Assembly: GCA_964016985.1 (NCBI GenBank) | Contig: OZ024826.1 | Location: 9,039,855-9,103,854, forward strand | Origin: Anodontia alba | Lineage: Eukaryota > Mollusca > Bivalvia > Lucinida > Lucinidae | Reading direction: 5' to 3' | DNA length: 64,000 nucleotides | Shown here: positions 11,831-24,175 of the stretch, in pieces | Position numbering within the stretch: position 1 is the first letter of the stretch | Layout: every line of letters starts with the position of its first letter | Translations under genes and position numbers: made by a program | Notes under the pieces: generated by a model | Databases searched by the model: none | Told to the model about the DNA's origin: nothing | Seen by the model: the letters and a program-made list of their open reading frames with translations, nothing else

Positions 11831-12239
11831 GCTCACACCTGCCATTTACCTGAATGTCAAGGCCAGGGAGAATTGTACACAGGTAATAGACTTATTTTAC
11901 TAAAGCAGAACATTCTCGAACATTTACTAGAGACAGTTTAAAACAGTTTACACATTTTATGACAGACAATTTGTTTTTCCGTGGACCAAGCACACCCCGC
12001 CGCCCCGCCCCGCCCCGCCCTCCCCCCATCCCCCGCCGTCCCCACTCCGTCTCTGAAAATGGTCTAAAAATTCAATAGTAAACATATCGATAAATATTTC
12101 AGATTGCATGGATGAACAGGGTAATCTGGACCGTCACTTTTCATATATCATATAAAGGCCCTCTTTCTACGATGCACATCAAACGAAGCGCGCTATGAAC
12201 GATAGTCGTCAGGGTTATATAAATAATTCAGACCTCTGG
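11831..12239. other. Spacer with C-rich tract
   Basis: Contains a CCCCGCC-type run at about 11995-12050. No gene is seen. Confidence 0.4.
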
Positions 12240-12665
12240 TAATACCACATTGTATCGCCCACCTACTTATAAAGCTACTTATAATATTATATTGTACATC
12301 CGTACAGAGCTACTGATAATGCTATGTTGTACCGCCCGACGAAGTCACTGAAAATGCTATAATGTGCAGCCTCACGATGTCACTGATAATGCTATATAAG
12401 CCAGCGCACGACAAAATATACAACAATACATGTATCTTTGTGACCAACGAATATTAAGATAGGCCTGTACAACCACACATTATAAGAAGGGTTCTCGATT
12501 ATCTCTCTTTGGACAGTCTTCGCTGGTCGCACACGTTTTATTGTAAGTTGTGTCGTGCGCTGGCTTATATTGTATGGCCCCAAAAAGTCACTGGTTATAC
12601 AATATTGTACAGCACTACAAAATCAATGATAATATTATATTATATATATAGCCCAATGAAGACAT
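12240..12665 (+). repeat. ~35-bp minisatellite, interrupted by a MITE
   Basis: Units built on GTCACTGATAATGCTATA and TTGTACCGCCC recur at about 35-bp spacing from 12240. They are split by the family C element at 12397-12567, and degenerate units resume afterwards up to ~12665. Confidence 0.65.
12397..12567. mobile_element. MITE, family C, copy 1
   Basis: 171 bp with near-perfect terminal inverted repeats: TAAGCCAGCGCACGACA at the left, TGTCGTGCGCTGGCTTA at the right. It splits a minisatellite unit, so the empty site can be inferred. GCTATA and TATTG share a TA, consistent with a TA duplication, although the AT context also allows up to four bases. It has no coding capacity. Confidence 0.8.
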
Positions 12666-13080
12666 TTTAATCTTTTCGACCCTGTAGGCCGGTACAAATA
12701 CATATTCAAACTGTGCAGATCTAAATTCGATGGCTCATCATGAGCTGTCTTATTATGATCTACATTGTTTGCAATTCTATTTTGATGTTTGACTGAGATC
12801 CCAATTTCGAACAATGGTTCTGATCAGAATCAAAGATGGCTCTTCAGAAACTTAAATATAAAATTGTTAAAGATACGACACGACAAACTTTTTACATACC
12901 ACACAAACTTACACACTTTAATCTGGTTTTTGTACATTTCAGAGGGACTGCTGTCAGGCCAGTACCTAGTGTTTACCATTTGAACTTAAAACAAGAAAAA
13001 ATCTGTGAGATTTAGAATAATTGCAGTAATGCATGTTGTATATCGGAAAAAATCAATGGTAGTCTGTCTCATTTACTTAC
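12666..13080. other. Intron sequence downstream of the last recognised CUB exon
   Basis: No further CUB exon or other feature is recognised. The minus-strand splice donor GTAAGT at 13080-13075 begins this intron. Confidence 0.45.
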
Positions 13081-13446
13081 CCTTAGTTTATCATAAACAC
13101 AAGTTGGCACTGAACTGTAGTACTCAACCTTGTACTGTATATCTATAGATGTTATTGTAAATTCTATATTCTGATACTTGTCAGCTATAATGATCCAAGT
13201 ACACAGCAGATAGGGATCATATTGACCATCTCCATCCGCATCGACAGAACTCACTAAACCAAACTCAGTCCTGTAAACGCGCCCACACTCCACCGCATAT
13301 TGTGCCTTAAATCCTGACCCACTGTTGCTTGCCCTAGCTATCAGTTTTACAATCAGTGTCGTTGTTGTTGACATGATCACTGACGGTGGTGTAGAACCAC
13401 AATAAGTTCCTACAAGTTTACTTTTATTTCCTGTCCCGTCATAAAT
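13081..13446 (-). CDS. Multi-CUB-domain gene, exon E (3'-most recognised)
   Basis: The exon is 366 bp (122 codons, phase 0 at both ends). It is bounded on the minus strand by an acceptor ending CCATTGCAG and a donor GTAAGTAAAT. It begins IYDGTGNKSKLVGTYCG and completes a CUB domain (SGSGFKAQYAV), then starts the next one with VECGRVYRTEFGLVSSVD, DADGDGQYDP, CTWII and CVYDKLR. CUB domains are extracellular beta-sandwich modules used for protein binding. The usual SPxYPxxYPxN loop is replaced by an acidic DADGDG segment. In phase it follows exon D (32693-33037), leaving a 19-kb intron filled with satellite. The open frame continues upstream through the intron to a Met, which is not the real start. 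Confidence 0.85.
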
Positions 13447-13788
13447 CTGCAATGGTACAGTAAATAAGTTTCTTAATGAAGAAATGCTTCTACATGTACT
13501 GTATGAGACAACACACAGCAAAACACCTTGACACAACAATGCCTTTTCAAAGCGCCGTAAAGTCACAATGCCACAACGCCAACGACAGTGTATATTTATT
13601 GTAGATACAAATAACGTGTGCAACAGAACATTCTAATGATGTATAAGCAAAGACCGTGCTTATTACTCGTTGAAACAGACCATAATGTTGTGTAGGAACA
13701 GACCCTACTTATAACGTGTTGGAACAAACCATACTAAGCACATGTAGGAACCGACAGTATTAATAAAGTTACTACCCTTTTTTATTAC

Positions 13789-14485
13789 AATATGTTCCTA
13801 AGAGTTAGTTTTATACGTCATGAGTATTGACGTTTCCTACGACTTACTAGCACAGTTTGTACCTACATGCTATTAGTGCGGTAAGTGTCTGCACATTATT
13901 AATATTGCTTTTTATGCATGTTATTTCGTCTGTTTCTATATCAAATTATTAGCACGGTCTTTTACTACACGGTTTCTTCCAGTTAATTGTATAGTCTGTT
14001 TATACGCCTTTTATACTGTTAGTTCCTAGAAGTCATTAGTACGGTCTGTTCCTAAAAGTTATTAAGACGGTCTATTCCTACAAAATGTAAGTACCGTCTG
14101 TTCCTACAGGCTATTAGTATGGAATTTTCCTACATGTTATTAGTAAGGTCCGTTCCTGCATGTTGTTAGTATAAACTGTTCCTACAAATCTTCAGTACGG
14201 TCTGTTCCTACACATTATTGGTACGGTCAGCTACTACACGTGATAAATAAGGTCCGATCTTGCATGATATAAGCACAGTCTGTTCCTACAATAAACAAGT
14301 GTTGAATTTTCTTTCGCTTTGTTACTGTGGTCTCTTCCAACGTGTTCTTATAACTACACTTTATTAGTCTGTCTGTTCCTACAAATTATAAGTACAGTGT
14401 ATATCTCTAAGCTTTCAGTACTCATACGGTCTAATTTTACAATTTATTAATGCGGCCAGTTCCTACATGTTCTAAGTAAGGTTGT
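13789..14485 (-). repeat. Inverted block of the 26-bp satellite
   Basis: Here the units read in reverse complement (TACGGTCTGTTCCTAC followed by a TTATTAG word). Units at 13630-13788 and after about 14490 are in forward orientation. The switch points are near 13789 and 14485-14500. The block is about 700 bp. Confidence 0.85.
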
Positions 14486-16281
14486 TTCATTAATATACAG
14501 GAACAGGTCAAACGATTAACGTATAGGAACAGGTCATACTACTAACGTGTTTGAACAGACCGTACAACTAACGTTAAGGAGACAGGCCATACTAATGGCA
14601 TGTAGGAAAAGACCGTTCTAATAACGGTTTGGATCATATCACACTAATAACGAGTAGGAACAGACAGTACTTATAACGTTAAGGAAAAAAACGTACATTA
14701 CGTGCAGGAACTGCTCGTACTAATAACGTTAAGGTAAAAATCGTACTAATAATGTGTAGAAATATTTAGTACTAATAACGTAGAGCCACAAACCATACTA
14801 AAAGATTGTATGAACAGATTGTTTTAATAACGTGTTGGGACAGACGGTATTATTATTGAATAGACCTTACTTATATTGTGTAAGAAGAGATAACATTAAT
14901 AACGTGCAGGACAAGACCTTACTTATAACGTGTATGATCAGGCCGTACTAATAACATGCATGAATAGACCGTGATAATGAGGTGTAAGAAAACGCATACT
15001 TATAACGTTTCGGAACAGATCGTACTAATAACGTTTCGGAACAGATCGTACTAATAATGTGTATTAACAAACTGTACATATAACGTGTGTATGATGCGTA
15101 TAAACATATCGTACTCTAAACGCGTAGGTAAAGATTGTACTTATAGCTTGTAGGAAACGATACGTATAACGTTTAGAAACAGACTGTACCAATAACTTGT
15201 AGGAACAGACTGTACTAATACCGAGTAGGACCTGAGGAACAGACCGTACTAATAACGTGTAGGAACAGACCGTTCTAATAACACACAGGGATAGACCGTG
15301 TCAATAAGGTGTAAGAATATGTCATACAAACAACATGTAGGAACAGATCGTACTAATAACGTTAAATAACAGACCGTATTAATAACGTGTAGGAACAAAC
15401 TGTACTTATACCGTTAAGACAAATAATGTGTATAAACAAAACGTACTTCTAAAACGCAGACACAGACTATACTAATAAATTATATGAACAGACCCGTACT
15501 TATAACGTGTAGGAACAGACTGTAATAATAACATGTAGGAACATACCGTACTAATAGCGCTGTTAAACAGATCGTACTTAAAACGTGTAGGAACAGATCG
15601 AGCAAATGGCGTGTAGGAACAGACAACACTAATAACGTGTCGGAACAGACCGTACTAATAACGTGTAGGAAGATACATAGTACTAATAACGTTAAGGAAC
15701 AGACAGTACTTATAACGTGTCCGAACAGATCGTGCGTATAACGTATAGGAAGACAATATACTAAAATGCGTTAAACGAGGCCGTATTAATATCGTGTAGG
15801 AGTATACCGTATCAATAACGTTAAGGAACAAACAAAACGTACTAATGACGTGTGGGAACAGGCCGCACTAATAACGTGTAGGAGCAAATCGTACAGATAA
15901 TGTATAACAACTGGCAGTACTAATAACATGTAGGAATAGGCGGTACTAATTACGTTAAGTAACAGACCATACTGTCATGTAGGAATAGAACGTACTAATA
16001 ACGTGTAGTAACTTACCATACTTATAACGTATAGGACCAGACAGTACTTATTACGTTGAGGGACAAACTGTTCTAATAATGTGTAGAAATAGACCGTAAT
16101 GATAGCGTTAAAGAAAAGACCGTAGTTAAAACGTGTAGGAACTGACCGTACTTATAACGTTTAGGAACAGAACGTACGTATCCTTTGTAGAAACAGACCG
16201 TACTAATACATTAAAGGAACAGATTATACTAATAATGTGTAGGAACAGACCGTACTTATAACGTGGATGAATATATCATAC

Positions 16282-17192
16282 AAAAAAGGTAAGAGAAAAG
16301 TCCAGGGAGTGCCACTATCACAAACCGCAGCCCTCCCCAGACCACAAGAGGAAGAGGAAACCGACAAATCTAAACAAGCACAAACCGAACAAACGTACGA
16401 AAAGCACTAAGTTTAGCTCTCTCTTCCCCAAGCGAGGTAATCGCAATACCAAAAGGACTGAAAAACACAAGAACAAAATGACACACGGAAAGACATACAA
16501 CAAATCGCCTCGTAGAATAAACCACAAAGCAACAAAGATTAAGACTAACACCGAGACCACCGCCTTAGAACGGTCGGTAGAGCAAACGATCGGGAGCGGG
16601 GGGTGGGGGGGGGGGGGGAGTGTGGAAGTGGGGCTTAAAGCACTTTTAGAGCTAGCTAACTTCACCCTGGGTCCCGATGCTACTCTTAATACAGAAATAT
16701 ATAAAAATTCGGTCCGCATAAAGGCTCCCAACTCAGTCAATGCATCAAAGCGAAAACTTAAAAATCAAATTAATCACTATAATAAACAAAGACGAGTACT
16801 AATGGCTAATTCTACTGTATGCCAGAGTAAATGAAAATCAATAGTTGAACCACGGCGGGCCAAGCCAAAGACATATTGTCAAGCCCCTACCCACTGGTTA
16901 AAGTTTTACGAAGAGGCCGTCATTGAGTCTGAGGCCCGATCCGCCGTCGTGCAATTAAAGAGTGAAGCATAGCCATCAACAATGATTGGGTTGACAACTA
17001 GGCATGCAGTCTGCCGCATAATATCCAGGCTGTAGCCATTTGTTATAACGATTAATAAGTTTTCTGAATTGCTCCGAAAAGTTAGATTTACCTACAATTT
17101 TTCTAAATCTGTATACTAAGTCACCGTAAAATTCGAGTTCCGATATATCCTGTTGCAGAAGTGTTTTCAGACTGACGCTATATTTTTCTATA
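16282..17192 (-). mobile_element. Penelope-like element, 5'-truncated, in satellite
   Basis: On the minus strand this runs from inside the RT C-terminus (the YSV/LKTLLQQ region, 17192-17100) through the ISEPEFYGDL, QTACLVVNPIIVDGYASL and RASDSMTA segments. It then covers the 3' untranslated region to the shared terminus at 16282. The G-tract position (16583-16635 on plus) is expanded to about 50 bp of nearly pure G. Satellite flanks both sides. The ORFs at 16318-16740 and 16478-16834 lie in the untranslated region. Confidence 0.85.
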
Positions 17193-17944
17193 GTAACGTT
17201 TAGAACTAGGCGGTACTAATAATGATAAGGAATATGCAGAGCTATTACCGGTAAGGAATTGGCGGCATTTATTATGAGGAAGACAGAAAGTATTATACCG
17301 TATAATACAGACGATAATAATAACATGTATGAATCGCCCGTTTGGAAACAAAACGTACTTATATTGTGTAGAAACAGACGAAACATTTAAAAACAGACCG
17401 TACTAGTAACTTTATGAACAAACTATACTAGTAACGTGTACGAACAGGCTTTTTTCACAACTTGTAGGAAAAATTGAACTAACAAGGTGTATGAATAGTC
17501 AATTCTTCATAACTTGCATGAACAGAACCACTAATAACTTGTGATACTGATAACGTGTAGTGTAGGAACAGACGGAACTAATAACGTGTAGAAGCAGACC
17601 GTAGGAGGAACACGTAAGAACTGAGTGTACTAATAACTAAATTGAAGACGCCGCCGATATCAAAACTGTGTAGCACAGACAATACTAGCAGCTTGCAGCT
17701 AGCAGCGTGTAGGAATAAAGCGTATTAATAACTTGTATAAACATACTTTTACTAAGAATATGTAGGGACATGTCTTTCTTATAACTTCTAGGAACAGCGA
17801 GGAACAGAAAAGTACTAAGGACATGTGATACAGACCAGACTAATACATTTTAAGAAGAGACGGAACCAAAACCCTGTACGAATGTGCCGTACTAAAACAT
17901 GTAGGATCAGACCGACTAGAATTCATAAAAAACAAGTAAAAAAG

Positions 17945-18190
17945 GATTGCCTTTGGAAACAAAAAAAAAAAAAAACACACCAAAAAAAAGTCACAAAATC
18001 AGGAAAACCAAAATCTCGGTTTGATTGAGTCTATTTATATTCAACACTGTAGTTTGGGAGGTTGCATACACCCCCCACCCGCCCCACCGCCTCCACCCCC
18101 CCCCCCCCAAACCCAGCGCCGGCTTAAGCGGCATACGATTTTTAAAATAACTAGGATGGGATAAATGATCCCAATGGAAATAAAAAAATA
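17945..18190 (-). repeat. Interspersed repeat with poly-A and poly-C tracts
   Basis: It shares GATTGCCTTTGGAAACAAA, a CACTGTAGTTTG-like block, a C-rich run (18068-18108) and GCCGGC with an inverted relative at 29531-29725. The family is unknown. It interrupts the satellite. Confidence 0.5.
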
Positions 18191-20208
18191 ACACTATGAT
18201 GATGTACAGACATTTGAACAGACTGAAGTAATATCGTGTAGCAACAGACCGTACTAAGAACATGAAAGAAAAGACCGTTCTAACAACGCGTAGGGCAGAA
18301 TTGTACTGATAAAGCAGAAACAGTCAACACAAATACCGTGTAAGATTAGACCATAGTTATACAGTGCAGGGATAGGCTGCAACAATAACCTGTAAGAACA
18401 GACTATATTATTAATTTTTAGGAACATATCGTATAAATAGCCTGTGTCCTTATTAATGATTTGTGGAAACAGACCGACTAATAACATGAAGGAATACTCA
18501 ATACTTATAATGCGTAGGACAAGATCGCACTGAAACGTGTAAGAACAGTCAACATTAATAACATGTAAAAGAAGACTATTCTAAGAATTTGTTAGAACAG
18601 ACCATACTCATAAAATATAGGAACAGGCTGTGCTTGTACAAGTACATGTAGGAACAGTAAAGCAAATAATGTGTGGGAACAATCCATACTATTTTGTAGC
18701 AGGAGACTGAACTAATAAGGTATCGACACAGACCGTACTAAGAACAAGTAGGAACCTCTAGTACTTATAAATTGTAGGAGCAGATAATCACAAGAGTATC
18801 ATGCTAATAACTTGTAGTAACAGACCATAATAATAATGTTCAGGAACGGGCCGTACAAATATCTTGTAGAAACAAACCGTACTACTTATTTGTAGGATCA
18901 GATCGCACTAATAACGAGTATGAACTGTTGGTAGTAATAAAGTATAGGAAAAGACCCTACTAATAACTTCTAGACTGTACTGATAACATTTAGGAACAGA
19001 TTATACTAAAAAGCAGGTAGTAACAGGCGGTACTTGTAACGTGTAGGAACTGTCGGTTCTAATCAAATACAGCAACACCGTACAAATCGCGTGTAATGAC
19101 AGGCTGTACTAATAACTTTTAGAAACAGTCGGAAACCAATACTGTGGGGCGTTGTTGTGCATTGATAAAGCGACAAATTTAAATATCGCAAATTAAACAT
19201 TTGGCGAGTTCGATCCAGCGAGCACCAGGTGATGTTGCCTTCAGCAAAACACCTTGTCCACATCGCATAGTACTGGATTGTACATACAAAGAGCTGCTGG
19301 AAATACTAAGAGCATGAGGGTATCACAATTCATATAGAAAAAAAGACCGTGCTAATAGTATGTAGTTAAAGGTTGTACGAATCATTTGTAGGAACTGACC
19401 ATACTTACAATGTGTAGTGACATACTGTACTAATAACGTGTATAAACAGTCGGTACTATAACAATCTAGAAACAGACCGTACAAACAATGTGATAATACA
19501 GACTGTTTTCAAAACATGTAGGAAGAGTCGGTACTAATAAAGTTTAAGGACAGATCGTCCTTATTACGTGTAGTGACAGGCTGTACTAATAACGTGAAAT
19601 AAAATACCCCACTATTAAAGGTTTGAACTTAAAACGTGTAGTGACAGGCTGTACTAATTACGTGTAAGAACAGTCGCTACTAATAAAGTATAGGGGAAAT
19701 GTATGAATTACGTGTAATGACATGCTGTGCTGATAACCTGTATGAACTGCCGGCAGTAACACAATATAAGAACAGACCGTACTAATAACGTATAGTGACA
19801 GCCTGTACTAATAAGGTGAAGTAACAGATAGTTTAAAACAGATAGTATCAATATTGTGTGATGACAGGCTGTACTAATAACGTGTAGTAACGGTCGGTAT
19901 TATGAAGTAAAGTAACAGACTGTACAAATTACATGTAGTGACAGGCTGCACTAATAGCCTGTAGAAACAGTCAGTACTACTAATGTATATGAACATACCG
20001 TACTAACAGCAAGTTTTTTGATAGGCTGTACTTATAGCGTTTAGGAACAGTCGGCAATAATTAAGTATAGAAACAAACCGCATTAATAGCCCACAGTGAC
20101 AGACTGTATTAACAGCGTGTAGTAACAGACCGTACTAATAACATGTAGTGACAAACTGTACTAGCAAAGTGTAGCAACAGTCGGTACTAATTAAGTATAG
20201 AAAGATAC

Positions 20209-21677
20209 CGTTCTTGTTCGACTGTCAATGGCAATGACCAGTCCTAATCAACTGTGTGATGTGTTATTATTTGTGTGTTCTAAGATGGCTGATGAGACCA
20301 ATCTTAGCTCTAAACTGCCTGTTGCAGATAGAACAAGAGAGGCCTGAGGAAGAAAGCTCTGTTGGTAATGCCTTAGCTCTGGCTTTCCGCTGTGCACGTT
20401 TCTGCTCGGCTTCGCTGATTCTTTTAGCTTCGTGATCACAAGTTCCCCTTTTTATGAGGCCTCGCCACATTGTACGATCTTGTGCAATCTGATCCCATGA
20501 CTCTGTTGGTATGTTGAAGTCTTTAAGAGCGGCTTTAAGGGTGTCCTTGTACCGCTTCTTCTGACCACCATGGGAGCATTTTCCTACTTGAAGTTCTCCA
20601 TAGAGGATTTTTCTTGGCAAACGTTCATCAGGCATTCTGGTAACATGGACTGTCCATCTTAACTGTGCCAATTTCAGAAGAGTATGTACACTCTGCATCC
20701 CTGCCATTTTCAGGACTTCTGTTTCTGGAATCCTGTCTTGCCACTTGATCTTTAGAAGTTTTCTAAGACAGCTTGTACGGAAGTGGTTCAGTCTTTTGGC
20801 ATGTCGTTGGTAAATTGTCCAAAAATGGTAAGAGAAAAGTCCAGGGAGTGCCACAATCACAAACCGCACCCCTTCCCAGACCCCAAGAGGAAGAGGAAAC
20901 CGACAAATCCAAACAAGCACGAACCGAACAAACGAACGAAAAGCACTAAGATTAGCTCTCTCTTCCCCAAGCGAGGTAATCGCAATACTAAAAGGACTGA
21001 AAAACACAAGAACAAAATGACACACGGAAAGACATACAACAAATCGTCTCGTAGAATAAACAACAAAGCAACAAAGAGTAAGACTAACACCGGGACCACC
21101 GCCTTAGAACGGTTGGTAGAGCAAACCACCGGGGCGTTTAAAGCACTTTTAGAACTAGCTAACTTCACCCTGGGTTCTCGCTTGCGTATAATAGTATTGG
21201 CAGCACTACCGATCTATATACTTTCAGCTTTGTGTCAAGTCTGATTCCACTTCGGTCCCAAATACTTCCACGTAGCCGGCCAAATGCTGCACTAGCTTTG
21301 GCAATTCTAGCATTGACTTCATCATCAATGTGCACAACTCTAGACAATATGCTTCCAAGGTAGGTGAACTTGTCTACCACTTGCAGTCGTTGACCTTTCA
21401 CTGTGATGGTAGGCTTCTTGTAAGGCTTTCCAGGTGCTGGCTGATATACTATCTCAGTTGTTTTGATGCTGATTGTGAGAGCATAGCTGTCACATGAATC
21501 AGATACTTGATCCACACCTTTTTGCATTTTCTATCTTCTGTTGGAGCACCCTTTGCCATGTCATAGCAAAGAGGAACTCGTCTAGCACCTCTGTCTTCAC
21601 CTTAGATTTAGCTTGCAACCTTCTTAGGTTGAAAAGTTTCCCATCAAAGCGATACCTAATAGGCATACCATTGTCAA
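20209..21677 (-). pseudogene. LINE copy 2, 5'-truncated, split by a Penelope-like insertion
   Basis: Minus-strand C-terminal half of the same LINE family as 44463-48158. It runs from the GDNGIPIRY region (21677) through MQKGVDQVSDSCDSY, VDKFTYLGSILSRVVHIDDE, RIAKASAAFGRLRGSIWDR and VYRSVVLPILLYA. The frame is then cut by the insertion 20821-21173. It resumes with IYQRHAKRLNHF, LRKLLKIKWQDRIP and MPDERLPRKILYGELQ, and a terminal zinc-finger-like CSICNRQFRAKIGLISH. Its 3' end near 20209 is the family 3' terminus, and satellite resumes on both sides. The 252-codon ORF at 20267-21025 is an artificial fusion of LINE and Penelope-like sequence. Confidence 0.9.
20821..21173 (-). mobile_element. Penelope-like 3' end inserted in LINE copy 2
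   Basis: About 353 bp of Penelope-like 3' untranslated region, from the GACCCAGGGTGAAG region to the terminal CTCTTACC. It sits between LINE codons that are contiguous in copy 1 (the CETW/TIYQRH region), so its limits are well defined. At most a few bases of target duplication are present. It proves that this segment moves as a discrete 5'-truncated unit. Confidence 0.9.
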
Positions 21678-22099
21678 CGTACTAATAGCATGTAGAGACA
21701 GACTGTACTTAGTAGGAATAGTCGGTGCTAATAAAGTATAGAAATGGTTGTGCCAATCGCGTGTAGGAACTGTCGGCACTAAAAGTGTATAGAAACATAC
21801 CGAAATAAAAGCAGGCCGACTGCCTGTACTTCATAAAGCGACTAGTAACAGACCGTACTATTTATGTGTAGTTACTAGCTGTACTAATAACGCTGAGGAA
21901 CAGTCGGTATAAATTATGTGTATAAAATGTAGGAGCAGATCGTACTAGCAACGTTAGGAAATATTAGGCACTTATTAAGTAAAACTTACAGACCGTACTA
22001 ACAGCGTATAGTGATAGGCTGCACTAACAGGAACAGTAGTACTAGTAGAACTAGTAGGAACAGTCAGCACTAACAAAAAGTATAGGGACAGACCGTACA

Positions 22100-23228
22100 T
22101 TAGTGCTAAGACTAAAGGTTACACCAAGTGCGCTTGGTGATCACTACGTTTTGACATGGAATAGACGTCGGTTAACTAGACAAGTACACAATTGTTCACT
22201 GTGGAGTGAACACCAAGTGCACTAGGGCAAGTTTTTGTAGGTTATCACAGAGGAGATTATAATTATGTCAGGAAATAGTGCTCTTACACCGTCTTATTTG
22301 GTTGTTTTTGAAAGAACACTTTTATGATATTTTTTTATTATATGACTGCAATGGTTGTATTTAATTTATAATTATTCTGCTTATGATTAGGGACTTAAAA
22401 GCCAACTCATATTCATATTCTTATTGTTATATTATAAGAATAAAAATTCAAACAAGTTTTATACTTATAAGATTATTTCAATTGATATTATTATTTATAT
22501 TATTATTATTATCACAATTTTCAGAATAAATAATCTTATGTCGGTCACATTTCATTCAATAAATTATATATAATTTAATTAATCATTTATAATATTCAAG
22601 AAATTACATTAAAACAAAATGATAAATTTAACATTATTATTGATACCACTTTCAGAAATAATTATAAAAGTAGTCAAGCTATATATCGTAATTCGGAAAA
22701 TAAATAATCCTATGCTGGTCCTATTTTATTTCATAAACTGCTTTTCTAATATAAGAAATTAAAACATAGTGATAATAATGACATTATTATTATTATCAAA
22801 GAAACAGTGAGTGAACTGTACATTACAATACCGGAGATTTATCATTATGCTGGTCATATTCAAAATGTTTTGTTTTTAAAATAGCCACGTGAAACTTTAA
22901 CAGTTTTAAACTACAGGTGTATTGAGGGGTATAATATTGCTAATTACTGTAGAAACCCTATTAGACAACTTAAATCCCTATATTACTGAAACTAATCGTC
23001 CGTTTGGCTACCTGTTGACATAGGGTATACTGCTAGATGAGTGGCAAACAATGTAGATGTTAATAAGATGCTCCGTGAGATAATGTCTGATCAGGATCAT
23101 TTCTGTTTGTTACGGTGTGTTTATCAGAATACTTAGGTTAAATACTATAAACCATTTTCTCTGTCAGATTCAATAAATTGTTCACACCTTTGAAAACATT
23201 CCCTTAAGGCTATTGTTTCAAAAACAAA
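22100..23228. other. AT-rich insertion in the satellite
   Basis: Non-satellite DNA. It contains a diverged ~140-170 bp tandem repeat at about 22500-22880, where units carry AAATAATC, TATG and CTGGTC words at 22521, 22693 and 22832. No gene is seen. Short inverted words (ACCAAGTGCGC / GTGAACACCAAGTG) occur near 22115 and 22207. Confidence 0.5.
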
Positions 23229-23792
23229 CCTGGAGCAAGGTATATCGGAACTCGAATTTTACGGTGACTTAGTGTACAGATTTAGAAAAATTGTAGGTAA
23301 ATCTAACTTTTCGGAGCAAATTCAGAAAACTTATTAACCGTTATAAAAGAATTGGATATAGCCAGGATATTATGCGGCAGACTGCATGCCTAGTTGTCAA
23401 CCCAATCATTATTGATGGCCATGCTTCACTCTTTAATTGCACGACGGCGGTTCGGGCCTCAGACTCAATGACGGCCTTCTCGTAAAACTTTAACCAGTGG
23501 GTTGGGGCTTGACGATATGTCTTTGGCTTGGCCCGCCGTGGTTCAACTATTGGTTTTCATTACTCTGGCATACAGTAGAATTAGCCATGAGTACTAGTTT
23601 TTGTTTATTACAGTGATTAATTTGATTTTTATGTTTTCGCTTTGATGCATTGACTGAGCTGGGAACCTTTATGCGAACCGAATTTTTATGTATTTCTGTA
23701 TTAAGAGTAGCATCGGGACCCAGGGTAAAGTTAGCTAGCTGTAAAAGTGCTTTTAATCCCCCGGTGGTTTGCTCTACCGACCGTTCTAAGGC
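23229..23792 (+). mobile_element. Penelope-like fragment truncated at both ends
   Basis: It starts in the RT C-terminus (QGISELEFYGDLVYRF-like) and continues through VVNPIIIDGHASLFN and part of the 3' untranslated region. It stops at CCGTTCTAAGGC, about 310 bp short of the family's usual 3' end. Satellite resumes immediately. It is one of few copies in the window lacking the shared terminus. Confidence 0.85.
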
Positions 23793-24175
23793 ATAGTATA
23801 TATAGTGTAGTGATAGGCTCTACTAACAATGAGTAGTGACAGGCTGTACTAATTGCGTGTAGTAACAGATTGTACTGATTAACATGTAGGGATATGCACT
23901 ACTAAATAATTTACAGGAACAGCCAGCACTAATAGAGTATAAGAACAGACCGTAGTAATAGCGGGTAATGACAGTACGTGTAGGAACAGACTGTACTTAT
24001 AACGTGTAGCGACAGGCTGTACTAGTACTAGAAATAGTCGGTACTAATCAAGATTAGGAACCGATCGTACTAATGCGTGTCGCTGTATTAATAGTGTTTT
24101 ATAATAGACCGTATTAATAACGTGTAGTGACAAGCTGCACTAGTATTGTGTTTGAACAGTCGGTTCTTATAGAGT

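Noticed and set aside
20267..21025. 252-codon ORF as a single gene
   Set aside because: It fuses the C-terminus of a LINE with an inserted Penelope-like untranslated region.
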